NCBI GenBank assembly: GCA_900553515.1
Contig: USDN01000007.1
Location: 1 to 64,000 of the forward strand
Length of the DNA: 64,000 nucleotides
Origin: an uncultured Blautia sp.
Lineage (GTDB): Bacteria > Bacillota > Clostridia > Lachnospirales > Lachnospiraceae
Reading direction: 5' to 3'
A program made the position numbers and the translations under genes. Within the stretch, counting starts at the first letter, position 1; the number at the start of each line of letters is the position of its first letter. Of the stretch, positions 33,731 through 42,072 are shown in pieces. The notes beneath the pieces are model-generated. The model searched no databases. It was not told where the DNA came from and saw nothing but the letters and a program-made list of their open reading frames with translations.

Positions 33731-33759
33731 ATGATATCACAGATATAAAAAAAAAGCAA
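33731..33759 (-). promoter_or_regulatory. Promoter of ruvAB
   Basis: On the minus strand TTGCTT (33759-33754) and TATCAT (33736-33731) are 17 bases apart. No LexA-type SOS box is obvious. Confidence 0.5.
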
Positions 33760-33770
33760 ACGTCCATTCG

Positions 33771-33845
33771 AAAAAATATCCCGGAACAGAATCTTCGTTA
33801 TCGTACACTCTATTTACCGTAACGAGTCTTCTGTAACCGGGATAT
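33771..33845 (-). terminator. Long-stem terminator of the rnf operon
   Basis: Immediately after rnfB an imperfect stem of about 25 bp (arms 33776-33800 and 33820-33845; outer part ATATCCCGG/CCGGGATAT, inner ACAGAA/TTCTGT and CGTTA/TAACG) encloses a roughly 20-base loop. On the minus strand it runs into TTTTTT (33776-33771). Confidence 0.8.
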
Positions 33846-33848
33846 CAT

Positions 33849-34640
33849 CTACAGGATCACACCTCTCGGGCATACATCCTTACATGCTCCGCAATTGGTA
33901 CATTTTTCATAATCAATATGAGCGCAGAAATCTGTAACCGTGATCGCACTGTTAGGACAGGTCTTTTCGCATTTTTTACAGCCAATGCAGCCAACCTCAC
34001 AGGCAGAAGTTACAGCTTTACCTTTATCATGCGAACTGCAGCCTACAAAAACAGTCTGCTCATAAGGCACCAGCTCGATCAGTTGGCGCGGACATTTTGC
34101 AACGCATTTTCCGCAGGCCTTACATTTCTCTCTGTCTACCACAGCCACTCCATTGATCACATGAATTGCATCAAAAGGACAGGCCTTTACGCAGCTTCCA
34201 AATCCCATGCATCCATAAGAACAGCTTTTTGCTCCGCCTCCAGGAATGAAGTCCATCATTTCACAGTCCTCTACTCCTGTATAAATATAATCTTCTTTTG
34301 TTTTTTCACAGGTTCCTGTACATTTTACAAAAGCTACCTGACGGGCAGTTTCCACGACCTCCTGCCCCATAATACCTGCGATCACTTTTCCTACGGCATC
34401 TCCGCCTACCGGACAGCCGTTGACAGGCGCCTCTCCTTTTGCGATAGCTGCTGCCAGACCATCACAGCCCGGGAATCCACAGCCGCCACAGTTATTTCCC
34501 GGGAGAGCCTCACGGACAGCAACTTCCTTCTCATCTGTTTCCACTGCGAATTTTTTGCCTGCAACACCGAGAAAGATTCCGATAAAGAGGCCTACTGCCG
34601 CAACCACGACTGTGGCTATGATAATTGCTCCGATATTCAT
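33849..34640 (-). CDS. rnfB: Rnf complex subunit RnfB (ferredoxin-type)
   Basis: Protein of 263 residues and the last gene of the operon. An N-terminal membrane helix (about 5-27) precedes the FeS domain 'CGGCGFPGCDGLAAAIA'. Several [4Fe-4S] motifs follow: 'CMGFGSCVKACPFDA', 'CKACGKCVAKCPRQL', 'CIGCKKCEKTCPNSA' and 'CTNCGACKDVCPRGV'. RnfB is thought to accept electrons from reduced ferredoxin and pass them into the membrane complex. It starts 12 bases after rnfA. Confidence 0.97.
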   Translation of the reverse strand: MNIGAIIIATVVVAAVGLFIGIFLGVAGKKFAVETDEKEVAVREALPGNNCGGCGFPGCDGLAAAIAKGEAPVNGCPVGGDAVGKVIAGIMGQEVVETARQVAFVKCTGTCEKTKEDYIYTGVEDCEMMDFIPGGGAKSCSYGCMGFGSCVKACPFDAIHVINGVAVVDREKCKACGKCVAKCPRQLIELVPYEQTVFVGCSSHDKGKAVTSACEVGCIGCKKCEKTCPNSAITVTDFCAHIDYEKCTNCGACKDVCPRGVIL

Positions 34641-34652
34641 ACTTACGCCTCC

Positions 34653-35228
34653 TTAGATCAATCCTGAAAATCCGAAAAAAGCAATGGCCATCAATCCGGC
34701 TGTAATAAGCACAATCGGAAATCCACGAAAAGCTTCCGGAATGTCATTATACTCTATTTTTTCACGGATACCTGCCATAACAATGATTGACAGAGTAAAT
34801 CCTACTGCAGTTGCAAAACCATTTACGGTTCCCTGAAGGATATTGTATTCTTTCTGTACGTTGATCAGCGCCACACCAAGAACTGCACAGTTGGTAGTGA
34901 TCAGCGGAAGATATACGCCAAGAGCCTGATAAAGAGAAGGCATTGCTTTTTTAAGGAACATTTCCACAAACTGCACAAGGGCTGCAATAACCAGAATAAA
35001 AACAATGGTCTGCAGATATTCCATATGGGTGGGAACCAGAATAAACTGATAGATCACACTGGTAACAAAGGATGAAAGTGTGATGACAAAAATAACTGCT
35101 CCTCCCATACCTGCCGCAGTTTCTGTCTTTTTGGAAACACCCAGGAAAGGACAAAGTCCCAGAAACTGGCTCAGAACAACATTATTTACAAGAGCAGATC
35201 CGACAATGATCAGCATTAATTCTTTCAT
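34653..35228 (-). CDS. rnfA: Rnf complex membrane subunit RnfA
   Basis: Protein of 191 residues with six hydrophobic helices. 'NNVVLSQFLGLCPFLGVSKK' and 'TNCAVLGVALINVQKEYNIL' carry the cysteines that in the related NqrE/RnfA fold hold an intramembrane iron centre. The start overlaps the rnfE stop by four bases. Confidence 0.97.
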   Translation of the reverse strand: MKELMLIIVGSALVNNVVLSQFLGLCPFLGVSKKTETAAGMGGAVIFVITLSSFVTSVIYQFILVPTHMEYLQTIVFILVIAALVQFVEMFLKKAMPSLYQALGVYLPLITTNCAVLGVALINVQKEYNILQGTVNGFATAVGFTLSIIVMAGIREKIEYNDIPEAFRGFPIVLITAGLMAIAFFGFSGLI

Positions 35229-35941
35229 TCGTGTTTCCCTCCTTTACACATGGTATTTCCGCAGGAAGCACAGGCACCGCCGCATTTGTCCGGATTGCTG
35301 GGATCAATGCCCCTTTTTGCAGCACCCAGTTTAAACTTGTTCTGGAGCGCTGCCAGAAGAGCAAGAACAAAGAAAGCTCCCGGAGCCAGGATAAAGATCG
35401 TAACAGGCTCATATCCCATTTTTTCCGCTGCAGCATCTGCAAGAGGAAGGATCTGACGGCCAAAAAGCTGTCCGGCACCGATCAGTTCTCTCACAGCACC
35501 GATGCAGGTGATGCTCAAGGTAAAGCCAAGCCCCATGCCAATTCCATCAAACAGCGAAGGAATCGGAGAATTCTTGGAGGCATATGCCTCTGCACGTCCA
35601 AGGATGATACAGTTTACAACGATCAACGGAATATATAATCCTAAAGATGCATAAAGAGCCGGAAGAAAACCTTCCAGAAGCATCTGGACAATAGTAACAA
35701 AAGAAGCAACAACAACAATAAATGCCGGCATACGGACGCCGTCCGGGATAAATTTACGCAGCAGTGAGATCAAAAGATTTGATGCTGCCAGGACCGCTGT
35801 GGTAGTCAGCCCCATTCCAATACCATTCACTGCAGATGTAGTTACGGCAAGTGTGGGACACATACCCAGCATCAGCACAAAGGTAGGATTTTCTTTGATG
35901 ATACCGTTGATCAGTCGTTCTGATGGTGTATTTGCTTTCAT
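35225..35941 (-). CDS. rnfE: Rnf complex membrane subunit RnfE with Cys-rich tail
   Basis: Protein of 238 residues, homologous to RnfA/NqrD, with about six helices. 'NPTFVLMLGMCPTLAVTTSAVNG' and 'VNCIILGRAEAYASKN' hold the conserved iron-ligand cysteines. The last ~25 residues after 'KRGIDPSNPDKC' contain four cysteines in a short soluble tail ('CGGACASCGNTMCKGG'), which could bind a metal or cluster on the cytoplasmic side. That tail is additional to the membrane core and its role is unknown. It overlaps rnfG and rnfA by four bases each. Confidence 0.96.
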   Translation of the reverse strand: MKANTPSERLINGIIKENPTFVLMLGMCPTLAVTTSAVNGIGMGLTTTAVLAASNLLISLLRKFIPDGVRMPAFIVVVASFVTIVQMLLEGFLPALYASLGLYIPLIVVNCIILGRAEAYASKNSPIPSLFDGIGMGLGFTLSITCIGAVRELIGAGQLFGRQILPLADAAAEKMGYEPVTIFILAPGAFFVLALLAALQNKFKLGAAKRGIDPSNPDKCGGACASCGNTMCKGGKHE

Positions 35942-36546
35942 TGCGCTCCTCCTTCCATATACTGAAATGCACAGAGACCTGCATTCACACCGTTGGTCAT
36001 GGCATTTGTAGTGATCGTCGCACCGCTCAGGGCATCGATTTCATCTTCTGCAGATGCACCACTTTTTGTATATTTGAACTTTTCTACATTTTTATTTTTA
36101 AACTGATCCTTAAAAGCATCCGTATCTGCCTTCATCCCAAGACCGGCAGTTTCTCCAATGGAAAGAATGGAGATCCCATTTAAAGTTCCATCTTCCTGAA
36201 CGCCCATAGTAAACTGGATATCTCCGCCATATCCTTCTGATGTCGTAACAGTAAATGCATAACCGATCTCATTGCCAGAAGAATCAAAAGCTGTCATAAC
36301 TTCATCAATATTCTGTGCGCCATAACCATTTTCACTTAACGTCCCTGCAAGTTCTTCCGCCATGTCATCCAGTACAACTTCACCAAATTTTTCAGCCTCG
36401 GGAAAAACAGCCTTATAAGCCTCCTGCTTTGCCTTCAGTTTCTGCCGGGCAATCGGATCCGCCGTAATATCCTGGACAACTCCAAGAGCCAGCCCGGCCA
36501 CAAGCGTAATTGCAGTAATGGAAATAGTATCTTTTAAAATACTCAT
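35938..36546 (-). CDS. rnfG: Rnf complex flavoprotein subunit RnfG
   Basis: Protein of 202 residues. One N-terminal helix (about 5-27) is followed by an extracytoplasmic FMN-binding domain. The covalent FMN attachment motif is in 'DALSGATITTNAM' (SGAT followed by I-T; the flavin joins a threonine). 'SIGETAGLGMKADTDAFKDQF' is also typical. It overlaps rnfD and rnfE by four bases each, indicating coupled translation. Confidence 0.97.
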   Translation of the reverse strand: MSILKDTISITAITLVAGLALGVVQDITADPIARQKLKAKQEAYKAVFPEAEKFGEVVLDDMAEELAGTLSENGYGAQNIDEVMTAFDSSGNEIGYAFTVTTSEGYGGDIQFTMGVQEDGTLNGISILSIGETAGLGMKADTDAFKDQFKNKNVEKFKYTKSGASAEDEIDALSGATITTNAMTNGVNAGLCAFQYMEGGAQ

Positions 36547-37523
36547 GCTTTCTTCCCTCCTTTTCCAAAAGCAACCGGATAAGTAGCCTTTTCAATAAGC
36601 GGAACCAGAAGGTTGCAGAAAATGATCGCATAGGATACGCCTTCTGCAGAGCCGCCAAACAGACGGAATACTGCGGTTACCACACCCAGGCAGCAGCCGT
36701 AAACAAGCTGACCTTTAAATGTAATAGGTGTTGTCACGTAATCTGTTGCCATAAACCAGGCTCCCAGCATCAGACCGCCGCCAAAAAGATGGCTCAGAAG
36801 ATAATTTCCATCAAATCCCATTCCGGTGCAGAGCATATAGATTACCACAAATACAATGAAGCTTCCAATGTATGTAAGAGGTATCTTCAGATCGATCACT
36901 TTAAAAGCCAAAAGAATCACTGCGCCGATCAGGATTGCCAGGGCAGAGGTTTCTCCAATCGTTCCCTGGATATTCCCAAGAAAGAGATTTTTCACCGGAA
37001 CAGAGCTTCCATCAATGAATCCCTGTGCTTTTAAAGCAGCAAGAGGTGTGGCTCCTGTAACCGTATCTACTGCTCCCCGGAAACCCTCTGATACGGCAAA
37101 GTCTGTCATCCTGCCAGCAAAAGAGATCATCAGGAAACAGCGTCCAGCCAGTGCCGGGTTCATAAAGTTCTGTCCAAGTCCGCCAAAAAGCTGTTTTACA
37201 ACAATAATCGCAAAAGCACTTCCAAGAACCGGCATCCACAATGGAATCTGCGGCGGCATGTTCAATGCAAGAAGAAGTCCGGTAACAACCGCACTGAAAT
37301 CAGTGATCGTATTTGGCTTGTGCATCAGTTTGTCATAAATCCATTCAAATACAACACTGGAAGCCACTGTTACTGCAACTACAAGAAATGCACGGAAACC
37401 AAAATTCCAGATTCCAAATAAAGTTGCAGGAAGAAGAGCAACCACTACCAGCTGCATGATCCTGCTTGTGGTCATCACATCCCTTACATGCGGATTTGAC
37501 GACACATTATACTTTTGTTCCAT
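36543..37523 (-). CDS. rnfD: Rnf complex membrane flavoprotein subunit RnfD
   Basis: Protein of 326 residues with about nine to ten helices. The covalent FMN site is in 'VDTVTGATPLAAL'. 'FGGLGQNFMNPALAGRCFLMISF' and 'MATDYVTTPITFKGQLVYG' are family landmarks. The ATG at 37523 has GGGGAGG seven bases upstream; a longer frame to 37559 would overlap rnfC. RnfD is the probable ion-path subunit with RnfG on the outer side. Confidence 0.97.
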   Translation of the reverse strand: MEQKYNVSSNPHVRDVMTTSRIMQLVVVALLPATLFGIWNFGFRAFLVVAVTVASSVVFEWIYDKLMHKPNTITDFSAVVTGLLLALNMPPQIPLWMPVLGSAFAIIVVKQLFGGLGQNFMNPALAGRCFLMISFAGRMTDFAVSEGFRGAVDTVTGATPLAALKAQGFIDGSSVPVKNLFLGNIQGTIGETSALAILIGAVILLAFKVIDLKIPLTYIGSFIVFVVIYMLCTGMGFDGNYLLSHLFGGGLMLGAWFMATDYVTTPITFKGQLVYGCCLGVVTAVFRLFGGSAEGVSYAIIFCNLLVPLIEKATYPVAFGKGGKKA

Positions 37524-37536
37524 TCCTCTACCTCCC

Positions 37537-38859
37537 CTATTTCTTTCTGCGGCTGGCAAGAACCATTTTCCGCATAGATTTGATACTCTGGGTCAGCGGT
37601 CTCTTTGCCGGACAGATATAACTGCAGCAGCCGCATTCGCAGCATTCCATTCCGTCCATTTTTTCGAAACCTGCCATGTCTCCTCTTTCTGCCAGAGTGG
37701 CAAGACGTGCCGGGAGTACATGCCCTGGACAGACACTTACACAGCGCCCGCAGTTGATACAGGCTGTTGCCTGTTTCTGCGACTCAGACACTGCATCATG
37801 TTCAAGACAGAGGAATGCAGATGTAGTCTTCACACAGGGAACATGAAGGTCATACATGGCGAATCCCATCATAGGGCCTCCTGAGATCACTTTCGCTGTA
37901 GTATTCTTCAATCCGCCTGCAGCCTCGATCAGCTCTTCCATATTCGTTCCGGTAAGTACTGTAAAATTCCTGGGTTCTGTTATGGCATCTCCGGTAACTG
38001 TAACGATCCTGCTCATAACCGGACGCCCCAGGATAACCGCTTTGTAGACAGCGACAACTGTATCAATATTATCAACAACACAGCCTGCATCTGCGGGAAG
38101 CATAGACGAATTAATCTCTCTTCCGGTTGCAGCATAGATCAGCGTACGCTCACCGCCCTGAGGATATTTTGTCATCAGTTCCTTTACTTCCATACGCGGA
38201 TTGTCCTTGATGAGATTTTTCATTTTCTCAATACAGTCCGGCTTATTATCTTCAATACAAATGTATCCTTTTGCATGGTCAAACAGCTTCAATATCACTT
38301 CAAGCCCTGCCACTACTTTTTCAGGTTCCTCCAGCATCCTTCTGTAATCGCTGGTCAGATAAGGTTCACACTCTGCACCATTTACAAGAACATATTCGAT
38401 CTTATCCGGTTCCTTAGGCGATAATTTTACATGGGTAGGGAAACCGGCGCCTCCCATTCCCACAACTCCGCCGTCCCGGATCCTTGAAATAATCTCTTCT
38501 CTGGAAAGTGCAGAAAGATCAGCTTCATGAAATTCGACTTCTTCATATTGCTGATCATTTTCTATGATGACAGAATCCACCATTCCGCCAGTAGCAGTCA
38601 GCCTTTTTTCAATTCCTTTCACAGTCCCGGAAACAGATGCATGAAGAGGTACGGAAACAAAGCCGTTTGCTTCAGCAATCTTCTGCCCTGCAAGAACACG
38701 ATCTCCCTTATTTACACAGGCCGCAGAAGGCGCTCCTATGTGCTGGGACAGAGGATATACCATCTCCCCTTTTGGAAGATATTTCTCGATCGGTCTGTTT
38801 TTTGACAGTTCCTTGCCCTCATAGGGATGGATTCCTCCCTTAAAGGTAAGTTTTCCCAT
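37537..38859 (-). CDS. rnfC: Rnf complex subunit RnfC (NADH- and FeS-binding)
   Basis: Protein of 440 residues, first gene of rnfCDGEAB. The N-terminus 'FKGGIHPYEGKELSKNRPIEKYL' and the Gly-rich 'GMGGAGFPTHVKLSP' (FMN/NAD region, as in NuoF) are followed by 'LVNGAECEPYLTSDYRRMLE'. Two [4Fe-4S] motifs lie near the C-terminus ('CINCGRCVSVCPGHVLP' and 'CCECGCCSYICPAKRPL'). It takes electrons to NAD+ at the cytoplasmic end of the complex. The ribosome site is GGAGG. It starts 22 bases after a membrane protein gene and may share its transcript. Confidence 0.97.
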   Translation of the reverse strand: MGKLTFKGGIHPYEGKELSKNRPIEKYLPKGEMVYPLSQHIGAPSAACVNKGDRVLAGQKIAEANGFVSVPLHASVSGTVKGIEKRLTATGGMVDSVIIENDQQYEEVEFHEADLSALSREEIISRIRDGGVVGMGGAGFPTHVKLSPKEPDKIEYVLVNGAECEPYLTSDYRRMLEEPEKVVAGLEVILKLFDHAKGYICIEDNKPDCIEKMKNLIKDNPRMEVKELMTKYPQGGERTLIYAATGREINSSMLPADAGCVVDNIDTVVAVYKAVILGRPVMSRIVTVTGDAITEPRNFTVLTGTNMEELIEAAGGLKNTTAKVISGGPMMGFAMYDLHVPCVKTTSAFLCLEHDAVSESQKQATACINCGRCVSVCPGHVLPARLATLAERGDMAGFEKMDGMECCECGCCSYICPAKRPLTQSIKSMRKMVLASRRKK

Positions 38860-38881
38860 ATATACTTCCTCCTTTTATATA

Positions 38882-39730
38882 TTAATTTTTATCTTTCTTA
38901 TGACGTATACGATATCCGCGGTTCAAATTCGGATAAGATTTCAGGAAACGTCTGGTATTGCCTTTTGTTCTGGCAACAAGAGATTTTCTGTAAGCATGCA
39001 GCTCTTCTGTCAGTTCTTTTCGAAGTGCAAGACGCTTTTCCGTCAGGGCACGCAGGACTTCTGCATCCTCAATCCTCTCTCTGACAGAATCAAGAGAAAC
39101 ACCTTTGGGAAGATCCAGATTTTCCAGATGTGCATTTACTTTCAGCATAAGCTCCACCTGTTTCTTTTCCAGTTCTTCTTCCCAGTAAGGAATCCGTTCT
39201 CTCAAATGGAAAGCGGCAGCGGCAGAACAACAGAAATCCGCCAGGTATCCCACTGCAACCACACAGATACCTATTTTTCCCGCAATTACCGGATAAAGGG
39301 CTACCAGATCCTCTACAAGAGGATGCAGCACCCGAAACAAAAGTACAGTAAACACTCCCCAGCCCAGGGAAGCTCCCAGGCAGATACGGCCCTGAAAGTT
39401 AAATTTATTGTCGCTGTAATCCCACCAGGACGTATGAAAAATACTTTCCATAAGGACTGCCGTAATATATTCCAGAAGAGTAGCTACTACAATACCTCCC
39501 AAAAATAAAAATAACAGATTTCCTTCTGCCGGCTTCAAAATCAGATAAACGGATATTGCTCCAAAACCGTAGATGGTACAAAGAGGTCCGCTGACAAAAC
39601 CACGGTTGATAAATTCTCCATGCTTTATGGAAACATAAAATGTCTCCCAGATCCATCCAAAAAAACTGTAAATAAAAAACCAGTTCAAAATATGATAAAG
39701 GTCAACACCATTGATCGTCAATTCCCACAT
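38882..39730 (-). CDS. Putative ABC-transporter type IV membrane protein (CmpB/PF06541-like)
   Basis: Protein of 282 residues. The first ~175 residues hold five to six helices with family features 'NWFFIYSFFGWIWETFYVSIKHGEFINRGF' and 'GPLCTIYGFGA'. A charged, helical cytoplasmic tail follows (about 185-282, ending 'NLNRGYRIRHKKDKN'). No function is established, and no ATPase gene is adjacent. It lies directly upstream of the rnf operon (22-base gap) and is divergent from the nuclease gene at 39871. GGAGG stands upstream of its ATG. Confidence 0.85.
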   Translation of the reverse strand: MWELTINGVDLYHILNWFFIYSFFGWIWETFYVSIKHGEFINRGFVSGPLCTIYGFGAISVYLILKPAEGNLLFLFLGGIVVATLLEYITAVLMESIFHTSWWDYSDNKFNFQGRICLGASLGWGVFTVLLFRVLHPLVEDLVALYPVIAGKIGICVVAVGYLADFCCSAAAAFHLRERIPYWEEELEKKQVELMLKVNAHLENLDLPKGVSLDSVRERIEDAEVLRALTEKRLALRKELTEELHAYRKSLVARTKGNTRRFLKSYPNLNRGYRIRHKKDKN

Positions 39731-39833
39731 AGATTCGACCTCCTATGTTTTAATCAAACATTATATTTAGATTATGTATATATAATAACTCAATTTATAG
39801 AAAAATTCACTATTATTTTTTAAATTTCTTGTG

Positions 39834-39839
39834 TATAAT
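39834..39839 (+). promoter_or_regulatory. Candidate -10 box of the RNase H-fold gene
   Basis: A perfect TATAAT lies 31 bases before the ATG at 39871, in an AT-rich gap of 140 bases between divergent genes. No good -35 box is found at the usual distance, so the call is tentative. Confidence 0.35.
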
Positions 39840-39870
39840 TAGATACAATTACGAAAGGAAGAAAATATAT

Positions 39871-40887
39871 ATGATTGTTAAAAAAATATCTATCTCAAGC
39901 GGATTTTCAGATTTTAATTCTGTTAAATCTTTGTCAAATTTAATCTCTTTTGATTGTGGCCCTGTCCCTGTTTTTTATGATATCGAAACTACTGGACTAT
40001 CACGATATTCCACTTCTTTGTATCTGATCGGTGCGGCAGTACAAGAAAATAATAACTGGATTCTCTATCAGTGGATGACAGAAAATGCAGGGGAAGAAAA
40101 AGAACTGCTTTGTATTTTTTCCGACTTTTTAAAGAACGCCTCTTCTACCATCCAGTATAATGGAAAATCTTTTGACCAGCCATATCTGGAAGAACGTTAT
40201 AAAAAATACGATATCCCTTCCCCCTTTACCGGTATTCCGGCTCTTGATCTTTATCAGGAACTGAAGCCCTGTAAAGGCCTTCTTCGTCTGGAAAAAATGA
40301 AGCAGCCGGACATGGAAGCTTTTCTTGGAATTACTGCAAGAAAACACTGCGACGGAGGAGAATGCATCCGCCTTTATAAAGCATATGAAAAAAAGAAAGA
40401 CTCTGAACTCAAAGATATCATTATGGGACATAACGAAGAAGATATGCTTGGGCTGGGCAGAATTTTTTCCATGCTGGCCTATCCGGCTCTGACAACAGAA
40501 GGTTATGAACCTCTCAGTGCTTTTCTGGAAGATGGCAAACTGATTATAAAATTTCAACTTCCTGCCCCTGTGCCTGTACCTGTATCAAAAAAAGGAACCG
40601 GATTCTATTTTACCTGCGAAGAGAAAGCAGGGGCTCTGGCTGCAGAAGTAATAAATAATAAAACAAAACAATATTACAAAAATTATAAAGATTATGATTA
40701 TATTCCTCAGGAAGATACTGCAATTCCCAAAATATTAAGTCGTTATATGGACAAAAGTCTGAGAAGAAACGCACGTCCTGAAACCTGCTATACATGGTTT
40801 TTGTGTGATGAAATCTTTCTGGGAGACAAAGAAAAACAAAGACAGTATTTAAACCACACACTGCCCTGTCTGTTAAGTCAGAAATAA
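39871..40887 (+). CDS. RNase H-fold 3'-5' exonuclease-like protein (YprB type)
   Basis: Protein of 338 residues. The DEDD-type exonuclease signature is visible as 'VFYDIETTGLS' (motif I), 'IQYNGKSFDQPYLEERY' (motif II) and 'GHNEEDMLGLGRIF' (motif III), and it fits the RNase_H_2 family that includes Bacillus YprB. The C-terminal ~120 residues ('VPVSKKGTGFYFTCEEKAG', 'SRYMDKSLRRNARPETCYTWFL') are not recognised. The ATG at 39871 follows AAAGGAAG. It is one of only four plus-strand genes and is convergent with the S1 gene. The substrate is unknown. Confidence 0.87.
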   Translation: MIVKKISISSGFSDFNSVKSLSNLISFDCGPVPVFYDIETTGLSRYSTSLYLIGAAVQENNNWILYQWMTENAGEEKELLCIFSDFLKNASSTIQYNGKSFDQPYLEERYKKYDIPSPFTGIPALDLYQELKPCKGLLRLEKMKQPDMEAFLGITARKHCDGGECIRLYKAYEKKKDSELKDIIMGHNEEDMLGLGRIFSMLAYPALTTEGYEPLSAFLEDGKLIIKFQLPAPVPVPVSKKGTGFYFTCEEKAGALAAEVINNKTKQYYKNYKDYDYIPQEDTAIPKILSRYMDKSLRRNARPETCYTWFLCDEIFLGDKEKQRQYLNHTLPCLLSQK

Positions 40888-40923
40888 TAAGAAACATTTT
40901 AAGAAGCGTTTTTATTCATATGT

Positions 40924-40960
40924 TTAAACCGGCTGCACAAGATCTGCGCAGCCGGTTTAA
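40924..40960. terminator. Hairpin between convergent genes
   Basis: A perfect 13-bp inverted repeat, TTAAACCGGCTGC (40924-40936) with GCAGCCGGTTTAA (40948-40960), lies between two convergent stops. No clear U-run follows on either strand, but the flanks are AT-rich; a bidirectional terminator is the likely role. Confidence 0.6.
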
Positions 40961-40989
40961 TATTATGCTGTCATTATTCAAAAATGAAA

Positions 40990-42072
40990 TTATTCAGCGT
41001 CTTCTGTCTCTTCTGCAGCCGGAGCCTCAAGAGCTTTCATGCTAAGGCTGATCTTTTTATCTTCGCCATTGAAGTCAACAACTTTAGCCTGGATCTCCTG
41101 ACCGATAGTAAGAACGTCTGACGGTTTTGCAACATGTTCTCTGGAAATCTGAGATACATGAAGAAGTGCATCAATTCCTGGTGCAAGCTCAACAAAAGCA
41201 CCAAAATCTGTCATACGTGCAACTTTACCTTCTACTACATTACCTACTGCAAATTTCTCAGCAGCAGTCAGCCACGGATTCTCTTCCGGGAATTTCAGAG
41301 AAAGTGCAATCTTATCTCCGTTGATCTCTTTAATGAGAACCTTAACTTCTTCACCTACTGTGAATACTTTCTTCGGATTCTCTACTCTGCCCCAGGACAT
41401 TTCAGAAATATGAAGAAGACCATCAGCACCGCCAAGATCAATGAATGCACCAAAATCTGTCACATTCTTAACAACTCCGGTTACCACATCGCCTGCATGG
41501 ATTCTTTCCATAAGCTCTTTCTGCTTCTCAGCTTTCTCAGCAAGAAGAAGCTGTTTGCGGTTACCGATGATGCGGCGTCTTCTCGGATTAAACTCAGTGA
41601 TAACAAATTCGATCTCCTGATCTGCATACTTGGAAAGATCTCTTTCATAAGTATCAGATACAAGGCTTGCAGGAATGAATACTCTTGCTTCCTCAACATT
41701 TACGCAAAGACCGCCGTCCAGTACCTGTGTTACAGGTGCTTTCAGCACTTCCTGAGACTCAAATGCAGCTTCCAGACGTTTGTTGCCTTTTTCTGCAGCA
41801 AGTCTCTTATAAGTAAGGATAACCTGACCCTCACCGTCGTTCACCTTGAGAACTTTGGCTTCCATTGTGTCACCTACATGTACTGCATCTGCAAGTACAA
41901 GAGAGCTGTCATTAGAATACTCGCTCTTGGTGATGATACCGTCTGCTTTATAGCCGATATTCAGGATGATCTCATCTTCTTTTACGTCGATGACGGTACC
42001 CTGCACGATCTCTCCATTTCTGATAGTTTTTACGGAATCTTCCAGCATCTGTTCAAAACTTAACTCTGACAT
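40990..42072 (-). CDS. S1 RNA-binding domain protein (RpsA-like, four S1 domains)
   Basis: Protein of 360 residues with four S1 domains, about 20-95, 105-170, 190-270 and 275-350. The third and fourth have the best matches ('GVVKNVTDFGAFIDLGGADGLLHISEMSW' and 'GKVARMTDFGAFVELAPGIDALLHVSQIS'). Firmicute proteins of this type assist translation of some mRNAs. GAGGAGG lies eight bases before the ATG at 42072. That ATG is inside the ispH gene, whose last 20 bases overlap it in another frame; in many Clostridia these two are a single fused protein. Confidence 0.93.
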   Translation of the reverse strand: MSELSFEQMLEDSVKTIRNGEIVQGTVIDVKEDEIILNIGYKADGIITKSEYSNDSSLVLADAVHVGDTMEAKVLKVNDGEGQVILTYKRLAAEKGNKRLEAAFESQEVLKAPVTQVLDGGLCVNVEEARVFIPASLVSDTYERDLSKYADQEIEFVITEFNPRRRRIIGNRKQLLLAEKAEKQKELMERIHAGDVVTGVVKNVTDFGAFIDLGGADGLLHISEMSWGRVENPKKVFTVGEEVKVLIKEINGDKIALSLKFPEENPWLTAAEKFAVGNVVEGKVARMTDFGAFVELAPGIDALLHVSQISREHVAKPSDVLTIGQEIQAKVVDFNGEDKKISLSMKALEAPAAEETEDAE

